This document shows, piece by piece, positions 21,670 to 29,251 of a stretch of DNA of 29,251 nucleotides. The notes below the pieces were generated by a model that saw only the letters and a list, made by a program, of their open reading frames with translations, made no database searches and was not told the DNA's origin. How positions within the stretch are numbered: position 1 is the first letter of the stretch; every line of letters begins with the position of its first letter. The position numbers and the translations under genes were made by a program. Origin of the DNA: GW2011-AR1 sp964384965 (lineage in GTDB: Archaea; Nanobdellota; Nanobdellia; Pacearchaeales; GW2011-AR1); contig CAYLLR010000003.1 of the NCBI GenBank assembly GCA_964384965.1, forward strand, positions 1-29,251, written 5' to 3'.

Positions 21670-22371
21670 TTATGCTTTTGTTACAATTTCCAGAAGGGTA
21701 TTTACATCTTTTATACTTCCACCCTCAGAGATTATAACTTTTACAGATAGTATGTCTCCTTTTTCAAAATTGATGGTTCCTTCGTCGATGGTATCATAAT
21801 CTGTTTTTGGTCCCTTATTTTCTAAATCAAAGGTGTTTCTAAATCCTACTACCTCTCCATTTTTGTAAATTATTATCTCTGCAACTCCTCCTTGAAGACT
21901 TTTTACAACTTCAAGACTTGTAGAAACTCCGGTTATGCTCCCATCTCTAATCATAACATATCCTTTGTCATAAGAACTTTGAACTCCTGCTGCAGAGTTT
22001 AGGAATGAAGAGCTATCTAACTCTCCCCCGAATCCAAAGTTCAAGAGAGCTTTGTTTGCAAATTTTTTAATTTCTTTTTTAAAATTTTCCTCTGAGGCAG
22101 TTATTATGTAAACAGGTTTTTTTAATCCCATGTCGATTTTGTACATCGCAAGATTTGTATCGTCGATATTTTGAAGATTTACCTCTTTTGGTAGTTTTTT
22201 CATATCTACTTTTTCAACATTTTTTATTTGGTCTTGCCCAATTCCTCTTTCTCTCAAAACCCCCTTTACAAAATTTTCAGCATCCTTAGATATTGAAGAT
22301 GTCTGTGCAAGCACACCTGTTCCTAAAAGCAAAACTACTCCCAAAGCTATAACTATTGATAACCTCTTCAT
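21670..22371 (-). CDS. Secreted protein of unknown function
   Basis: This encodes 233 residues with a clear signal peptide (MKRLSIVIALGVVLLLGTGVLA, cut after Ala-22). The mature part has a helical start and a beta-rich C-terminal half (AEIIIYKNGEVVGFRNTF; GDILSVKVIISEGG) that could be an Ig-like domain. There are no cysteines. I know no function. TATA box ATATTTATATAT lies about 27 bases upstream, and pyrH diverges from the same spacer. Confidence 0.72.
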   Translation of the reverse strand: MKRLSIVIALGVVLLLGTGVLAQTSSISKDAENFVKGVLRERGIGQDQIKNVEKVDMKKLPKEVNLQNIDDTNLAMYKIDMGLKKPVYIITASEENFKKEIKKFANKALLNFGFGGELDSSSFLNSAAGVQSSYDKGYVMIRDGSITGVSTSLEVVKSLQGGVAEIIIYKNGEVVGFRNTFDLENKGPKTDYDTIDEGTINFEKGDILSVKVIISEGGSIKDVNTLLEIVTKA

Positions 22372-22449
22372 TTTATAGTCTTTTCAATGAAATAAGATAT
22401 ATAAATATTTCTGAGAAAATCTTATATAGTTTTATTTTGTTTTTGTTCT
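22372..22449. promoter_or_regulatory. Divergent promoter region of the secreted-protein gene and pyrH
   Basis: The spacer holds two separate boxes: TATATAAATAT (22397-22408) for the minus-strand gene and CTTATATAG (22421-22429) for pyrH. Each is about 25-30 bases from its start codon, so both transcripts should be leaderless or nearly so. Confidence 0.5.
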
Positions 22450-23133
22450 ATGAAGAAAGTAATTGTAATAAGTCTTGGAGGAAGCCAAATAATTCCTGAT
22501 GGGATAAATTATTCTTATTTAAATGATTTTAAAAAAATTATTTTAAAAAATTTGAAAAATTATAAAATAGTTATTGTTTGTGGAGGGGGTAAATTGGCCA
22601 GAGAATATATTCAGGCGGTTAGAAAACAGGGTGAGGGAATTTATCTCCAATCTTTGGCTGGAATAAATGCGACAAGAGCGAATGCGAGATTTTTGTCATA
22701 TTTTTTTGGGCACGATTTAAGATGGGGAATTCCTCAGAAAATGAGGACCGTAAAGAAATATTTAAGGAAAAGAGGTTTCGTGATTTGTGGGGCTTTAGAA
22801 TATAAACCGAATCAAACCTCTGATTCAACAGCGTCGTTTATTGCTTGGAAACTAAGAAGTGAATTTGTAAATTTGACAGATGTTTTTGGACTTTATACTA
22901 AAAATCCTAAGGAATACAAAGATGCAAAGTTCATATCCCAGATTTCATGGAAAGATTTTGATGATAAGGTTAAAAAATTAAAATTCAAACCCGGTCAACA
23001 TTTTGTTTTGGATCAAGGTGCATCAAAAATCATTCGGAGGAAAAAAATAAAAACATATATTTTAAAAAATCCAAAAGATTTAGACAATTTGCTTAATTCT
23101 AAAAGTTTTAGAGGGACAACAATTTTTGGGTAA
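22450..23133 (+). CDS. pyrH: Archaeal-type UMP kinase
   Basis: This encodes 227 residues of the amino acid kinase fold. It has the phosphate loop SLGGS (8-12), the second loop CGGGKLAREY (44-53), SDSTASFIAWKL for the nucleotide site, NLTDVFGLYTKNP, and a C-terminal HFVLDQGASKII. It phosphorylates UMP to UDP for pyrimidine nucleotide supply. The length matches the short archaeal form. The Rpp30 gene starts one base after its stop. Confidence 0.93.
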   Translation: MKKVIVISLGGSQIIPDGINYSYLNDFKKIILKNLKNYKIVIVCGGGKLAREYIQAVRKQGEGIYLQSLAGINATRANARFLSYFFGHDLRWGIPQKMRTVKKYLRKRGFVICGALEYKPNQTSDSTASFIAWKLRSEFVNLTDVFGLYTKNPKEYKDAKFISQISWKDFDDKVKKLKFKPGQHFVLDQGASKIIRRKKIKTYILKNPKDLDNLLNSKSFRGTTIFG

Positions 23134-23134
23134 T

Positions 23135-23581
23135 ATGGAAAGAATTTTTTTAATTGAAAAAAATTTTAGTAGGTTGAAGGAAATGATTAAAAAAAATAAA
23201 GGAAAGGAGATTGTTTTTAGTTCTTTTGATGATAAATTTAATAGAAAAGTAATAGAAAAGCTTCCAATACATATTCTTTTGATTCCCCTTGGTGAAAGAA
23301 GAGATTATTCCAAACAGAGAAATTCCGGATTTAATGAAGTTATGGCAAGAATTGCTTCTAAAAATAAAATCCAAATTGGAATAGACTTAGATGAATTAAT
23401 AAACTCAAATTACAAGGAAAAATTAATCTCAAGATTGAGACAAAACATTAAATTGTGCGCTAAAAGAAGGATTAAAATGCAATTTATCGTGGGAAAACAA
23501 AAAAGGGAATTAATCCTTTTGAAATCTTTAGGTCTTGTTTTAGGGATGCCTACCTGGATGACTAAGAATTTGGAAATTTAA
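23135..23581 (+). CDS. rnp3: RNase P protein component 3 (Rpp30 homologue)
   Basis: This encodes 148 residues from the ATG at 23135, one base after the pyrH stop. The family pattern is visible in RDYSKQRNSGFNEVMARIASKN (an R-x-SG-x-N-x-V-x-A-x-x-A core), then IQIGIDLDEL and RLRQNIKLCAKRR. It forms a PHP-like barrel that, with Pop5, supports the catalytic RNA of RNase P in tRNA 5' processing. It is shorter than typical archaeal Rpp30 (about 210 residues), as often in reduced genomes. Confidence 0.85.
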   Translation: MERIFLIEKNFSRLKEMIKKNKGKEIVFSSFDDKFNRKVIEKLPIHILLIPLGERRDYSKQRNSGFNEVMARIASKNKIQIGIDLDELINSNYKEKLISRLRQNIKLCAKRRIKMQFIVGKQKRELILLKSLGLVLGMPTWMTKNLEI

Positions 23582-23595
23582 TTTTAAGAATTAGT

Positions 23596-24882
23596 TTAGA
23601 TAAATGTGCATCCATATTGTGTTTCCCAGATTTGAAATGAATCTCCTGATGAGATATTTGTTTTTGCTTTGTTAAGTCTTATATATGAATTGTCCGATGT
23701 TGAATTGGGGTATACATATTCATTTATTTTAAGACATCTTGTTTCAGAGCTTCCCGGAAAAATAATACTATATCCCCGGTAATCTACTGTTCCCATGATT
23801 TTTGGAAGGGAAGGGCTATCAAAATATTCCCCTACATTGAATGGCCAGATTGAGGATATTGTCCCATTTATTGCTGCATATTCCGTCGTACAATTTCCAC
23901 TTACACAAATTTTTCCTAAAGGGCAATCTTCATTAACCGTGCATTCGAGGGGACTAAAACATTCGGGAGAACCTTGGCTTGTGCTGCATATTTGAGGCGC
24001 TGGACAATCCTGGATAACTTGGGAAACTATTGATTCTTGGCAAGTGTTATTAATGCAATCAAATGAATCGTAATCCTGGATAATCTGTTCTGGAGGAGGA
24101 AGAGGATTACAACTTGGAAACCCTACGAATCCACTTTTTCCACAATCCTGGGTGACGTTTTGAGGAGTACACGCCTTATAAGGGGATTGACAATTTCCAG
24201 CGTAACATATTTCACTTCCAGAACAGGTTAGAAACGGAAGAGCTTCGGTTTTTTGTTGGCAAAAACCATTTGGTGCTCCAAAACATTCATATATCTTTTT
24301 ATATTTTAAGACTCCGGTACTCCCGCTATTGCAAATTTCTGAACCATCAATCCATTGGTCTGTTCCACAATCCGAGTTTGTTTGGCATACTTTTATTTCT
24401 GTGATTATTTTTGTAATTTCTCCGATGTCAAATGAACTTGTTATTGGAGCGGTTGTCTTTTTTCCGGAAGAATCAGAAATATATACGGGGGCTATCGAAA
24501 TTTTATAAATATTTGAAATGTTTAAAATTCCGTTTTTAGAGAGATTTAAATCAAAGCTTCTCACTGAAAGTTCACCGAAGTCTTTAACAGGAATTGTGAA
24601 TATTTCCGAATTACGAGGGTCTTCAACTATAAATTTAATGGCTGTTATATTTTCTTTTGAAACTCCAATATTCCTTGTAATTTTTATGGTTGCAATATTA
24701 TCTGATTCATTTATATATGCCGATTTTATAGCCACATCTAGTCCAACATTTCCGAAGGTTAGAGATTCTGAACCTTTTGAAATAAAATTATTTATGGTTA
24801 CCCAGATTCCTGCAATTGCACCAATTATTAGCAAGATGAGAAGTATTGTGGTAACAACTCTGGATAAACCTCTTTTGTTCAT
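23596..24882 (-). CDS. Type IV pilin-like protein with Cys-rich ectodomain
   Basis: This encodes 428 residues. The N-terminus MNKRG-LSRVVTTILLILLI is a class III signal: prepilin peptidase would cut after Gly-5, leaving a hydrophobic helix for pilus assembly or anchoring. An Ig-like part follows (to about residue 145), then some 150 residues with many cysteines in short repeats such as TNSDCGTDQWIDGSEIC and TVNEDCPLGKICVSGNC, and a C-terminal beta domain. The repeats resemble small disulfide-bonded knots of surface adhesins. It is divergent from pheS. Confidence 0.78.
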   Translation of the reverse strand: MNKRGLSRVVTTILLILLIIGAIAGIWVTINNFISKGSESLTFGNVGLDVAIKSAYINESDNIATIKITRNIGVSKENITAIKFIVEDPRNSEIFTIPVKDFGELSVRSFDLNLSKNGILNISNIYKISIAPVYISDSSGKKTTAPITSSFDIGEITKIITEIKVCQTNSDCGTDQWIDGSEICNSGSTGVLKYKKIYECFGAPNGFCQQKTEALPFLTCSGSEICYAGNCQSPYKACTPQNVTQDCGKSGFVGFPSCNPLPPPEQIIQDYDSFDCINNTCQESIVSQVIQDCPAPQICSTSQGSPECFSPLECTVNEDCPLGKICVSGNCTTEYAAINGTISSIWPFNVGEYFDSPSLPKIMGTVDYRGYSIIFPGSSETRCLKINEYVYPNSTSDNSYIRLNKAKTNISSGDSFQIWETQYGCTFI

Positions 24883-24943
24883 TGTTCTACTATATTAAAA
24901 TATTTTATAAATTTATTTGATACAAACATTTTTTAAGATTAAG

Positions 24944-26470
24944 ATGTTTTATGGAAAGATGCAGAAATTAATAGACTCTTTAAGTATAATTGAAAGGAAA
25001 GTTTTGCCTTATTTGGATGAAGGAGATGTTTCTGAAATTTGTAAAAAATCAAATTTAGATAAGGTTTCGGTTTTAAGGGCACTTGACTATCTGAATAATA
25101 AAAAAATTATTTCACTTGAAACTCAAAAGAAAAAAATTGTCGACGTTGGAGTTAATGGAGCTCTTTATAGAAAAAAGGGGCTTCCAGAAAGAAGACTTCT
25201 TTTGCTTTTGGACGAAAGAAGGATTATTCCCTTAAAAGAAGCCCAGAAGGAGTCAAAATTGAATCATGATGAGTTTAAAGTTTCTCTTGGAGTTTTAAAA
25301 TCCAAAGCGTTAATTGAGATAAGAAATGGAAAGATTATTTTAAGTGCTTCAAAAGAAGAGGTTTCGAAAAAAAGTTTAGAAGAGCTTTTTTTAGAAGTTC
25401 TTCCATTGGAGGAGGATAGTTTGACTCCTGAACAAGAATTTTCTTTAAAGGCTTTACAAAAAAGGAGGAATATTGTAGAAATCGTCGAGAAAAAAAAGTT
25501 TTTAATAAAATTAACTGAGCTTGGAAAAAAAGTCGTTAATTCTAAATTGTTTTCCAAAGAATTGATTGAACAGATTACTCCTGGTCTTTTAAAGAGGGAA
25601 CAAAATTGGAAGGGGAAGAAATTCAGGAGATATGATATTTCAATGCCTGTTCCTCGAATAAATGGTGGGAAAAAGCATTTTGTAAATTCTTCTATAGAAT
25701 ATGCTCGTAAGGTCTGGACTGAAATGGGCTTTGAAGAGATGGTAGGAAATTTTATTCAACCCAGCTTTTGGGTTTTCGACGCTCTTTTCACAGCACAGGA
25801 TCATCCGGTTAGGGAGATGCAGGATACCTTTTTTGTGAATTTAAAAGGTTCTTTACCGGATAAAAAGTTGGTGGAAGCTATTAAAATGGCTCATGAAAAA
25901 GGAGTTTCGGGAAGTAGGGGTTGGAATTATGAGTGGGACGAGGAGGAAGCGAAAGAAATGGTCTTGAGAACTCACACAACCTGTTTGTCTGCCCATACCT
26001 TAGCAAAATTAAAAATTGAGGAATTGCCTAAAAAATTCTTCGCAGTCGGAAAAGTTTTTAGAAACGAAACTGTCGATTGGTCTCATGGTCTTGAATTTTA
26101 TCAAACTGAGGGAATCGTCGTAGATCCAAATATAAATTTTAGGAATTTGTTGGGCTATCTAAAAGAATTTTATAAAAAAATGGGTTTTGAAAAAATCAGG
26201 TTTAGTCCGGCATATTTTCCTTATACTGAACCCTCCGTCGAAGTGAATGTCTGGCATCCAGAAAAAAAGGTGTGGTTGGAACTTGGGGGTGCAGGAATCT
26301 TCAGGCCTGAAATTGTGGTTCCTCTTTTGGGAAAAAATATCCCTGTTTTAGCATGGGGCCTTGGTTTTGACAGAATTATTCTCGATTATTTTAAAATTAA
26401 AGATTTAAGAGAACTTTACAAAAATGATATTACCAAATTAAGAAAAGTGAAAGCATGGGTGAAAGTGTAA
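24944..26470 (+). CDS. pheS: Phenylalanyl-tRNA synthetase alpha subunit
   Basis: This encodes 508 residues from the ATG at 24944 (an ATG at 24959 is a close alternative; TATA-like TTTATAAATTT lies at 24903-24913). The N-terminal winged-helix repeats bind DNA or tRNA, as in archaeal and eukaryotic enzymes. The class II catalytic core follows: motif 2 in KVFRNETVDWSHGLEFYQTEG, cited here as FRNETVDWSHGLEFYQ, HTTCLSAHTLAKL, and motif 3 GLGFDRI. The alpha subunit activates Phe and charges tRNA-Phe with PheT, encoded just downstream. Confidence 0.95.
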   Translation: MFYGKMQKLIDSLSIIERKVLPYLDEGDVSEICKKSNLDKVSVLRALDYLNNKKIISLETQKKKIVDVGVNGALYRKKGLPERRLLLLLDERRIIPLKEAQKESKLNHDEFKVSLGVLKSKALIEIRNGKIILSASKEEVSKKSLEELFLEVLPLEEDSLTPEQEFSLKALQKRRNIVEIVEKKKFLIKLTELGKKVVNSKLFSKELIEQITPGLLKREQNWKGKKFRRYDISMPVPRINGGKKHFVNSSIEYARKVWTEMGFEEMVGNFIQPSFWVFDALFTAQDHPVREMQDTFFVNLKGSLPDKKLVEAIKMAHEKGVSGSRGWNYEWDEEEAKEMVLRTHTTCLSAHTLAKLKIEELPKKFFAVGKVFRNETVDWSHGLEFYQTEGIVVDPNINFRNLLGYLKEFYKKMGFEKIRFSPAYFPYTEPSVEVNVWHPEKKVWLELGGAGIFRPEIVVPLLGKNIPVLAWGLGFDRIILDYFKIKDLRELYKNDITKLRKVKAWVKV

Positions 26471-26662
26471 ATGGAAATAAAAAAATTATATGGGTCTGCA
26501 AAAAGAGATAATGAAGAAATAAGGAAAAGAAATCAAACTTCGGAGAAAAGAAGTGCCTTAATAAATACAATCAGATTAGGGGAAATGATTGGAGAATTTA
26601 GTGGAGAATTTTTGAAATGTTCTGATTGTGGAAAGAAATTGAAAAAATCAGAGTGTAATTAA
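26471..26662 (+). CDS. Small Cys protein between pheS and pheT
   Basis: This encodes 63 residues and starts directly after the pheS stop. The N-terminal two thirds are charged and helical; the C-terminus has C-S-D-C-G and a final ECN, so two or three cysteines could bind zinc with partner residues. No family is recognised. Its position inside the pheS-pheT operon suggests expression with the synthetase. Confidence 0.6.
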   Translation: MEIKKLYGSAKRDNEEIRKRNQTSEKRSALINTIRLGEMIGEFSGEFLKCSDCGKKLKKSECN

Positions 26663-26680
26663 AATTATTTAAAAAACAAG

Positions 26681-28315
26681 ATGGCAAATGTAAAATTTGA
26701 TAGAAAAATTTTTGAGAAAGAAATTGGAAGGTTGACCGACGAAATGCAAGAAAAAATTGCATTATTTGGGACTCCTATTGAAAGTATTGACGATGAGTCA
26801 ATTGAGTTAGAAATTTTCCCGAATAGGCCAGACTTATTGGGCTATCATGGATTCAAACGTAGTTTTTTAGCTTTTTTAGGAAAAAAGAGTGGTTTCAAAA
26901 AGTACAAGGTAAAAAAACCTGAAAAAAATTATCAGGTTAATGTTGAGTCTTCTGTTAAGAATATAAGGCCTTTTACAGCTTGTGCTATTGTGAAAGGTTT
27001 AAAGCTGGATAATAATAGGATAAAAGAACTCGTTGAAATTCAAGAGAAACTTCATTCGACAATTGGGAGAAGAAGAAAAAAACTTGCAATTGGAATCTAT
27101 CCTTTAGAAAAAATAACTTTGCCGATTAGTTATAAAGCCCTTGAGCCAGATAAAATAAAATTTCAGCCTCTGGAATCTTTAAGAGAAATGTCCGGACTTG
27201 AAATTTTACAAAAACACCCGACGGGAAAAGAATATTCTCACCTTTTGGCTGGAAAAATTAAGTTTCCTGTTTTCGTTGACAAAGAAAAAAATATTCTTTC
27301 GATGCCCCCCATAATTAATTCTGAAAAAACGGGTAGAGTAACTACCAAAACAAAGGATGTTTTTGTTGAATGTTCTGGTTTTGATTTTAATATTTTGGAA
27401 AAATGCCTTAATATTGTTGTTACAATTCTTTCGGATATGGGGGGGAAAATCTATCAAATGAAAGTTAAAGATAAAATTACTCCAAATCTAAATTCTGAAA
27501 AGATGAATCTTTCTAAGGATTATTTGAATAGGATTTTGGGATTAAATTTAAGTGAAAAAGAAGTGAAAGGACTTCTTTCTAAAATGGGACATCGTTATGA
27601 AAATGGGAAAGTTGAAATTTCACCTTGGAGAGTAGATATTCTCCACGAAATTGACTTAATAGAGGATGTTGCAATTGCTTATGGGTATCAAAATTTTGAA
27701 TCGAATATCCCGAAGATTTCTACGATTGGAAAAGAAAATTCTGAGGAAATTTTAAAAAGGAAATTCGCAGAGATTTTCATTGGGCTTAAAATGCTTGAAG
27801 TTTCAAATTATCATTTGACTAAAAAAGAAGACCAATTTTCTAAGATGGGGGTTTTGGAAGGGGAAAAAGAATTTATTGAACTTGAAAGTTCAAAGACAGA
27901 TTATACAATAATGAGAAAGGATTTGAAACATTATCTTTTAAAGATTGTTTCGGAAAATAATGACTCTGAATATCCTCAAAGGATTTTTGAAATTGGAAAG
28001 GTTTTTTCTTTAAAGAACAAAGAGATTATTGAAGAAGAGAGATTAGGGGGGCTTGTTACACCTGGAAATTTTACAGATGTCCTTCAAATTTTAAGATATT
28101 TCTTTTCCAATTTGGAATTGGATTTTGAATTAAAAGAGGTTAATATGAAAAATTTTCCTTTTATTGAAGGTCGGGTTGGGAGGATTGTTTTTGAAGGAAA
28201 AGAGATTGGTTTTATTGGAGAAATTCATCCAAAAATTTTAAAAAAATGGAAGATTAAAATGCCCGTTTCCTTATTTGAAATTCGTCTGAAAGAAATTTTC
28301 GAAAAGTTAAAATAA
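26681..28315 (+). CDS. pheT: Phenylalanyl-tRNA synthetase beta subunit, archaeal type
   Basis: This encodes 544 residues, the archaeal/eukaryotic length rather than the roughly 800 of bacteria, and there is no N-terminal EMAP-like domain or C-terminal anticodon domain. Family features include the start MANVKFDRKIF, IELEIFPNRPDLLGYHGFKR (cited as EIFPNRPDLLGYHG), the B3/B4 editing region around SMPPIINSEKTGR, the B5 domain, and a catalytic-like domain with ISPWRVDILHEIDLIED cited as WRVDILHEIDLIEDVAIAYG. It pairs with PheS and edits mischarged tyrosine. Confidence 0.95.
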   Translation: MANVKFDRKIFEKEIGRLTDEMQEKIALFGTPIESIDDESIELEIFPNRPDLLGYHGFKRSFLAFLGKKSGFKKYKVKKPEKNYQVNVESSVKNIRPFTACAIVKGLKLDNNRIKELVEIQEKLHSTIGRRRKKLAIGIYPLEKITLPISYKALEPDKIKFQPLESLREMSGLEILQKHPTGKEYSHLLAGKIKFPVFVDKEKNILSMPPIINSEKTGRVTTKTKDVFVECSGFDFNILEKCLNIVVTILSDMGGKIYQMKVKDKITPNLNSEKMNLSKDYLNRILGLNLSEKEVKGLLSKMGHRYENGKVEISPWRVDILHEIDLIEDVAIAYGYQNFESNIPKISTIGKENSEEILKRKFAEIFIGLKMLEVSNYHLTKKEDQFSKMGVLEGEKEFIELESSKTDYTIMRKDLKHYLLKIVSENNDSEYPQRIFEIGKVFSLKNKEIIEEERLGGLVTPGNFTDVLQILRYFFSNLELDFELKEVNMKNFPFIEGRVGRIVFEGKEIGFIGEIHPKILKKWKIKMPVSLFEIRLKEIFEKLK

Positions 28316-28324
28316 ATTATCCAA

Positions 28325-28398
28325 AGCCACAGCCGAGATTCGAACTCGGGACCCCCACCTTACCAAGGTGATACTCTTACCAACTGAGCTACTGCGGC
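28325..28398 (-). tRNA. tRNA-Thr (GGU anticodon)
   Basis: The minus strand folds as a cloverleaf: acceptor GCCGCAG with CTGTGGC (one G-U pair), a D arm with AGTTGGTAA, anticodon stem TCACC/GGTGG with loop TTGGTAA, and T arm CCGAG-TTCGAAT-CTCGG. The anticodon GGT reads ACC and ACU (Thr). The discriminator base is U. CCA is not encoded, so it must be added. No intron is seen. Confidence 0.95.
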
Positions 28399-28451
28399 AC
28401 GTGACCGAATAAGAATTCAATCAATTTCCACTTTTTAAAATTAAATGTTTT

Positions 28452-28721
28452 TTATTTTTTATTCAAAAAATAGTAAATCAATTCAAGAATTATGAACAGG
28501 AGAATTAAAGCCCCTGAAAGAATCATTATAAAACCAAAAAGACTTTCCAAAAAATCAGAGGTTACTAAAAATAGGATGAGTGAAATGAAGAATGTAATTA
28601 GGGAATAAAGAAGATAATTTGTTGTTCTTTTTATGTTTTTTTTGCTTGATATTTTTTTAATCTTAGAAGTTTTTTTTGTATTTCTTTTTACAGGACTCTT
28701 TTTGACTAATTTTTTAACCAT
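28452..28721 (-). CDS. Small two-helix membrane protein with basic N-terminus
   Basis: This encodes 89 residues. About 34 Lys/Arg-rich residues at the N-terminus are followed by two membrane helices (about 36-55 and 60-84). The basic part would face the cytoplasm and might contact nucleic acid or acidic lipids. No family is recognised. It lies 34 bases after the gene at 28756 on the same strand and upstream of the tRNA. Confidence 0.65.
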   Translation of the reverse strand: MVKKLVKKSPVKRNTKKTSKIKKISSKKNIKRTTNYLLYSLITFFISLILFLVTSDFLESLFGFIMILSGALILLFIILELIYYFLNKK

Positions 28722-28755
28722 ATTTTAGATAATTTTTAGGACTATTTAAAATTTC

Positions 28756-29106
28756 CTATTTTAATTTATTCCAAATAGATTCGTTGTCGGGGTTATCGCC
28801 CACTACACTTTCGTTGTATGTTTTCCAATCCAGTCCGATTGCATACATGGTAATTGCTTTCATTTTTATGAAGAGACTTGACAACCATGAAAAGTATAAT
28901 TTTCCAGCACTAACTAATCCTGGGATGGTGTCTAATTCTATATTTTTATCTTTTAAACTAATTGAGAATGTAACATATGTGAAAATTATCAGTCCTACCA
29001 AGAGAAGTGCAAGGATTTTATGTTTCATTCTTTTAAATTCAATCATTGCCCATATCAGTACAAAAATCAATGCGACGATAATGAAAAAAATAACCCCTAA
29101 TGCCAT
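28756..29106 (-). CDS. Small membrane protein
   Basis: This encodes 116 residues with two N-terminal membrane helices (about 4-22 and 31-50) and an outer segment with a further hydrophobic stretch (YFSWLSSLFIKMKAITMYAIGLDW, cited as LYFSWLSSLFIKMKAI), ending in NPDNESIWNKLK. I believe similar short proteins occur in other DPANN genomes, with no function known. A TATA-like TTTTTATAC (29128-29137 in reverse) is about 26 bases before the start. Confidence 0.68.
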   Translation of the reverse strand: MALGVIFFIIVALIFVLIWAMIEFKRMKHKILALLLVGLIIFTYVTFSISLKDKNIELDTIPGLVSAGKLYFSWLSSLFIKMKAITMYAIGLDWKTYNESVVGDNPDNESIWNKLK

Positions 29107-29251
29107 CGAAATAAGAATTCTTTGATGTATAAAAATATTTTGTATCTGGAATTTGAATTAATCTTCTGGGTTTTATAATCTTTGAGAGGGGAAATTTGGG
29201 TTTCTTGTCCGTTCAACTGAAAAAATTTGTGAAATCTTCTTTAAATTCGCT
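29107..29251. other. Window end without a visible gene
   Basis: The last 145 bases contain the probable promoter of the minus-strand membrane protein (box at 29128-29137) and then AT-rich sequence in which I see no start codon with a credible frame. Confidence 0.5.

Noticed and set aside
1..29251. CRISPR arrays, insertion sequences or phage genes
   Set aside because: I saw no regularly spaced repeats, transposase or integrase motifs, or structural phage genes.
1..29251. General reassignment of TAA as a sense codon to explain the broken GTPase
   Set aside because: TAA ends many intact genes in the window, so recoding would have to be local.

Overview
The window looks like part of the chromosome of a DPANN archaeon, most like the Pacearchaeota/Woesearchaeota. 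It is very AT-rich and densely packed. Many genes begin at or about 25 bases after an AT-rich TATA-like box, as in leaderless archaeal mRNAs. It carries archaeal-type PheS and PheT, an archaeal-type UMP kinase, the RNase P protein Rpp30, an Elp3-type tRNA uridine modification enzyme and a tRNA gene with no encoded CCA. It is a metagenomic scaffold: a run of 100 N is flanked by two identical 55-base copies, which looks like an unmerged contig overlap.

Region 1 (1-4310) holds RNA-related housekeeping genes. These are a small unknown protein, a circularly permuted YlqF-type GTPase broken by an in-frame TAA, a Nudix hydrolase, Elp3, a Trm9/ABH8-like methyltransferase divergent from Elp3, a GIY-YIG protein and a one-domain RRM protein. 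G/C composition of the + strand inverts just after this block (about 3.9-4.5 kb), which is what a replication origin would look like.

Region 2 (4440-9855) is the most unusual part. It is a run of small, mostly membrane-anchored proteins rich in Cys, His and Met: DUF411, a 51-residue metallothionein-like peptide, a CPWC redoxin, a zinc-ribbon-like peptide, a CCTHH membrane protein, a CEYCC/CSCAH protein, two proteins ending in the same five residues (MVGGC) and an HCPLC membrane protein. A Cys-containing HxlR regulator and a nicotinamidase-like hydrolase sit among them. Two promoters in the block share the perfect palindrome GAAACTAGTTTC, so they probably share a regulator. I infer a thiophilic-metal (copper, mercury or similar) handling and redox system that I do not recognise as described.

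Region 3 (10-19.1 kb) contains a secreted/anchored protein with a degenerate nucleotide-cyclase-like domain, a convergent membrane protein, the assembly gap, HtpX and LemA, a small ferredoxin sharing one symmetric TATA box with lemA, a PEP synthase homologue that has lost its phosphohistidine domain and catalytic Cys, and a two-gene unit whose second product resembles the isolated N-terminal domain of a secretion ATPase.

Region 4 (19.2-29.25 kb) mixes cell-surface genes (a sequon-rich anchored protein, a repeat protein, a secreted protein and a pilin-like Cys-rich protein) with housekeeping genes (pyrH and the Rpp30 gene overlapping in transcription, pheS, a small Cys protein and pheT, tRNA-Thr) and two small membrane proteins at the end.
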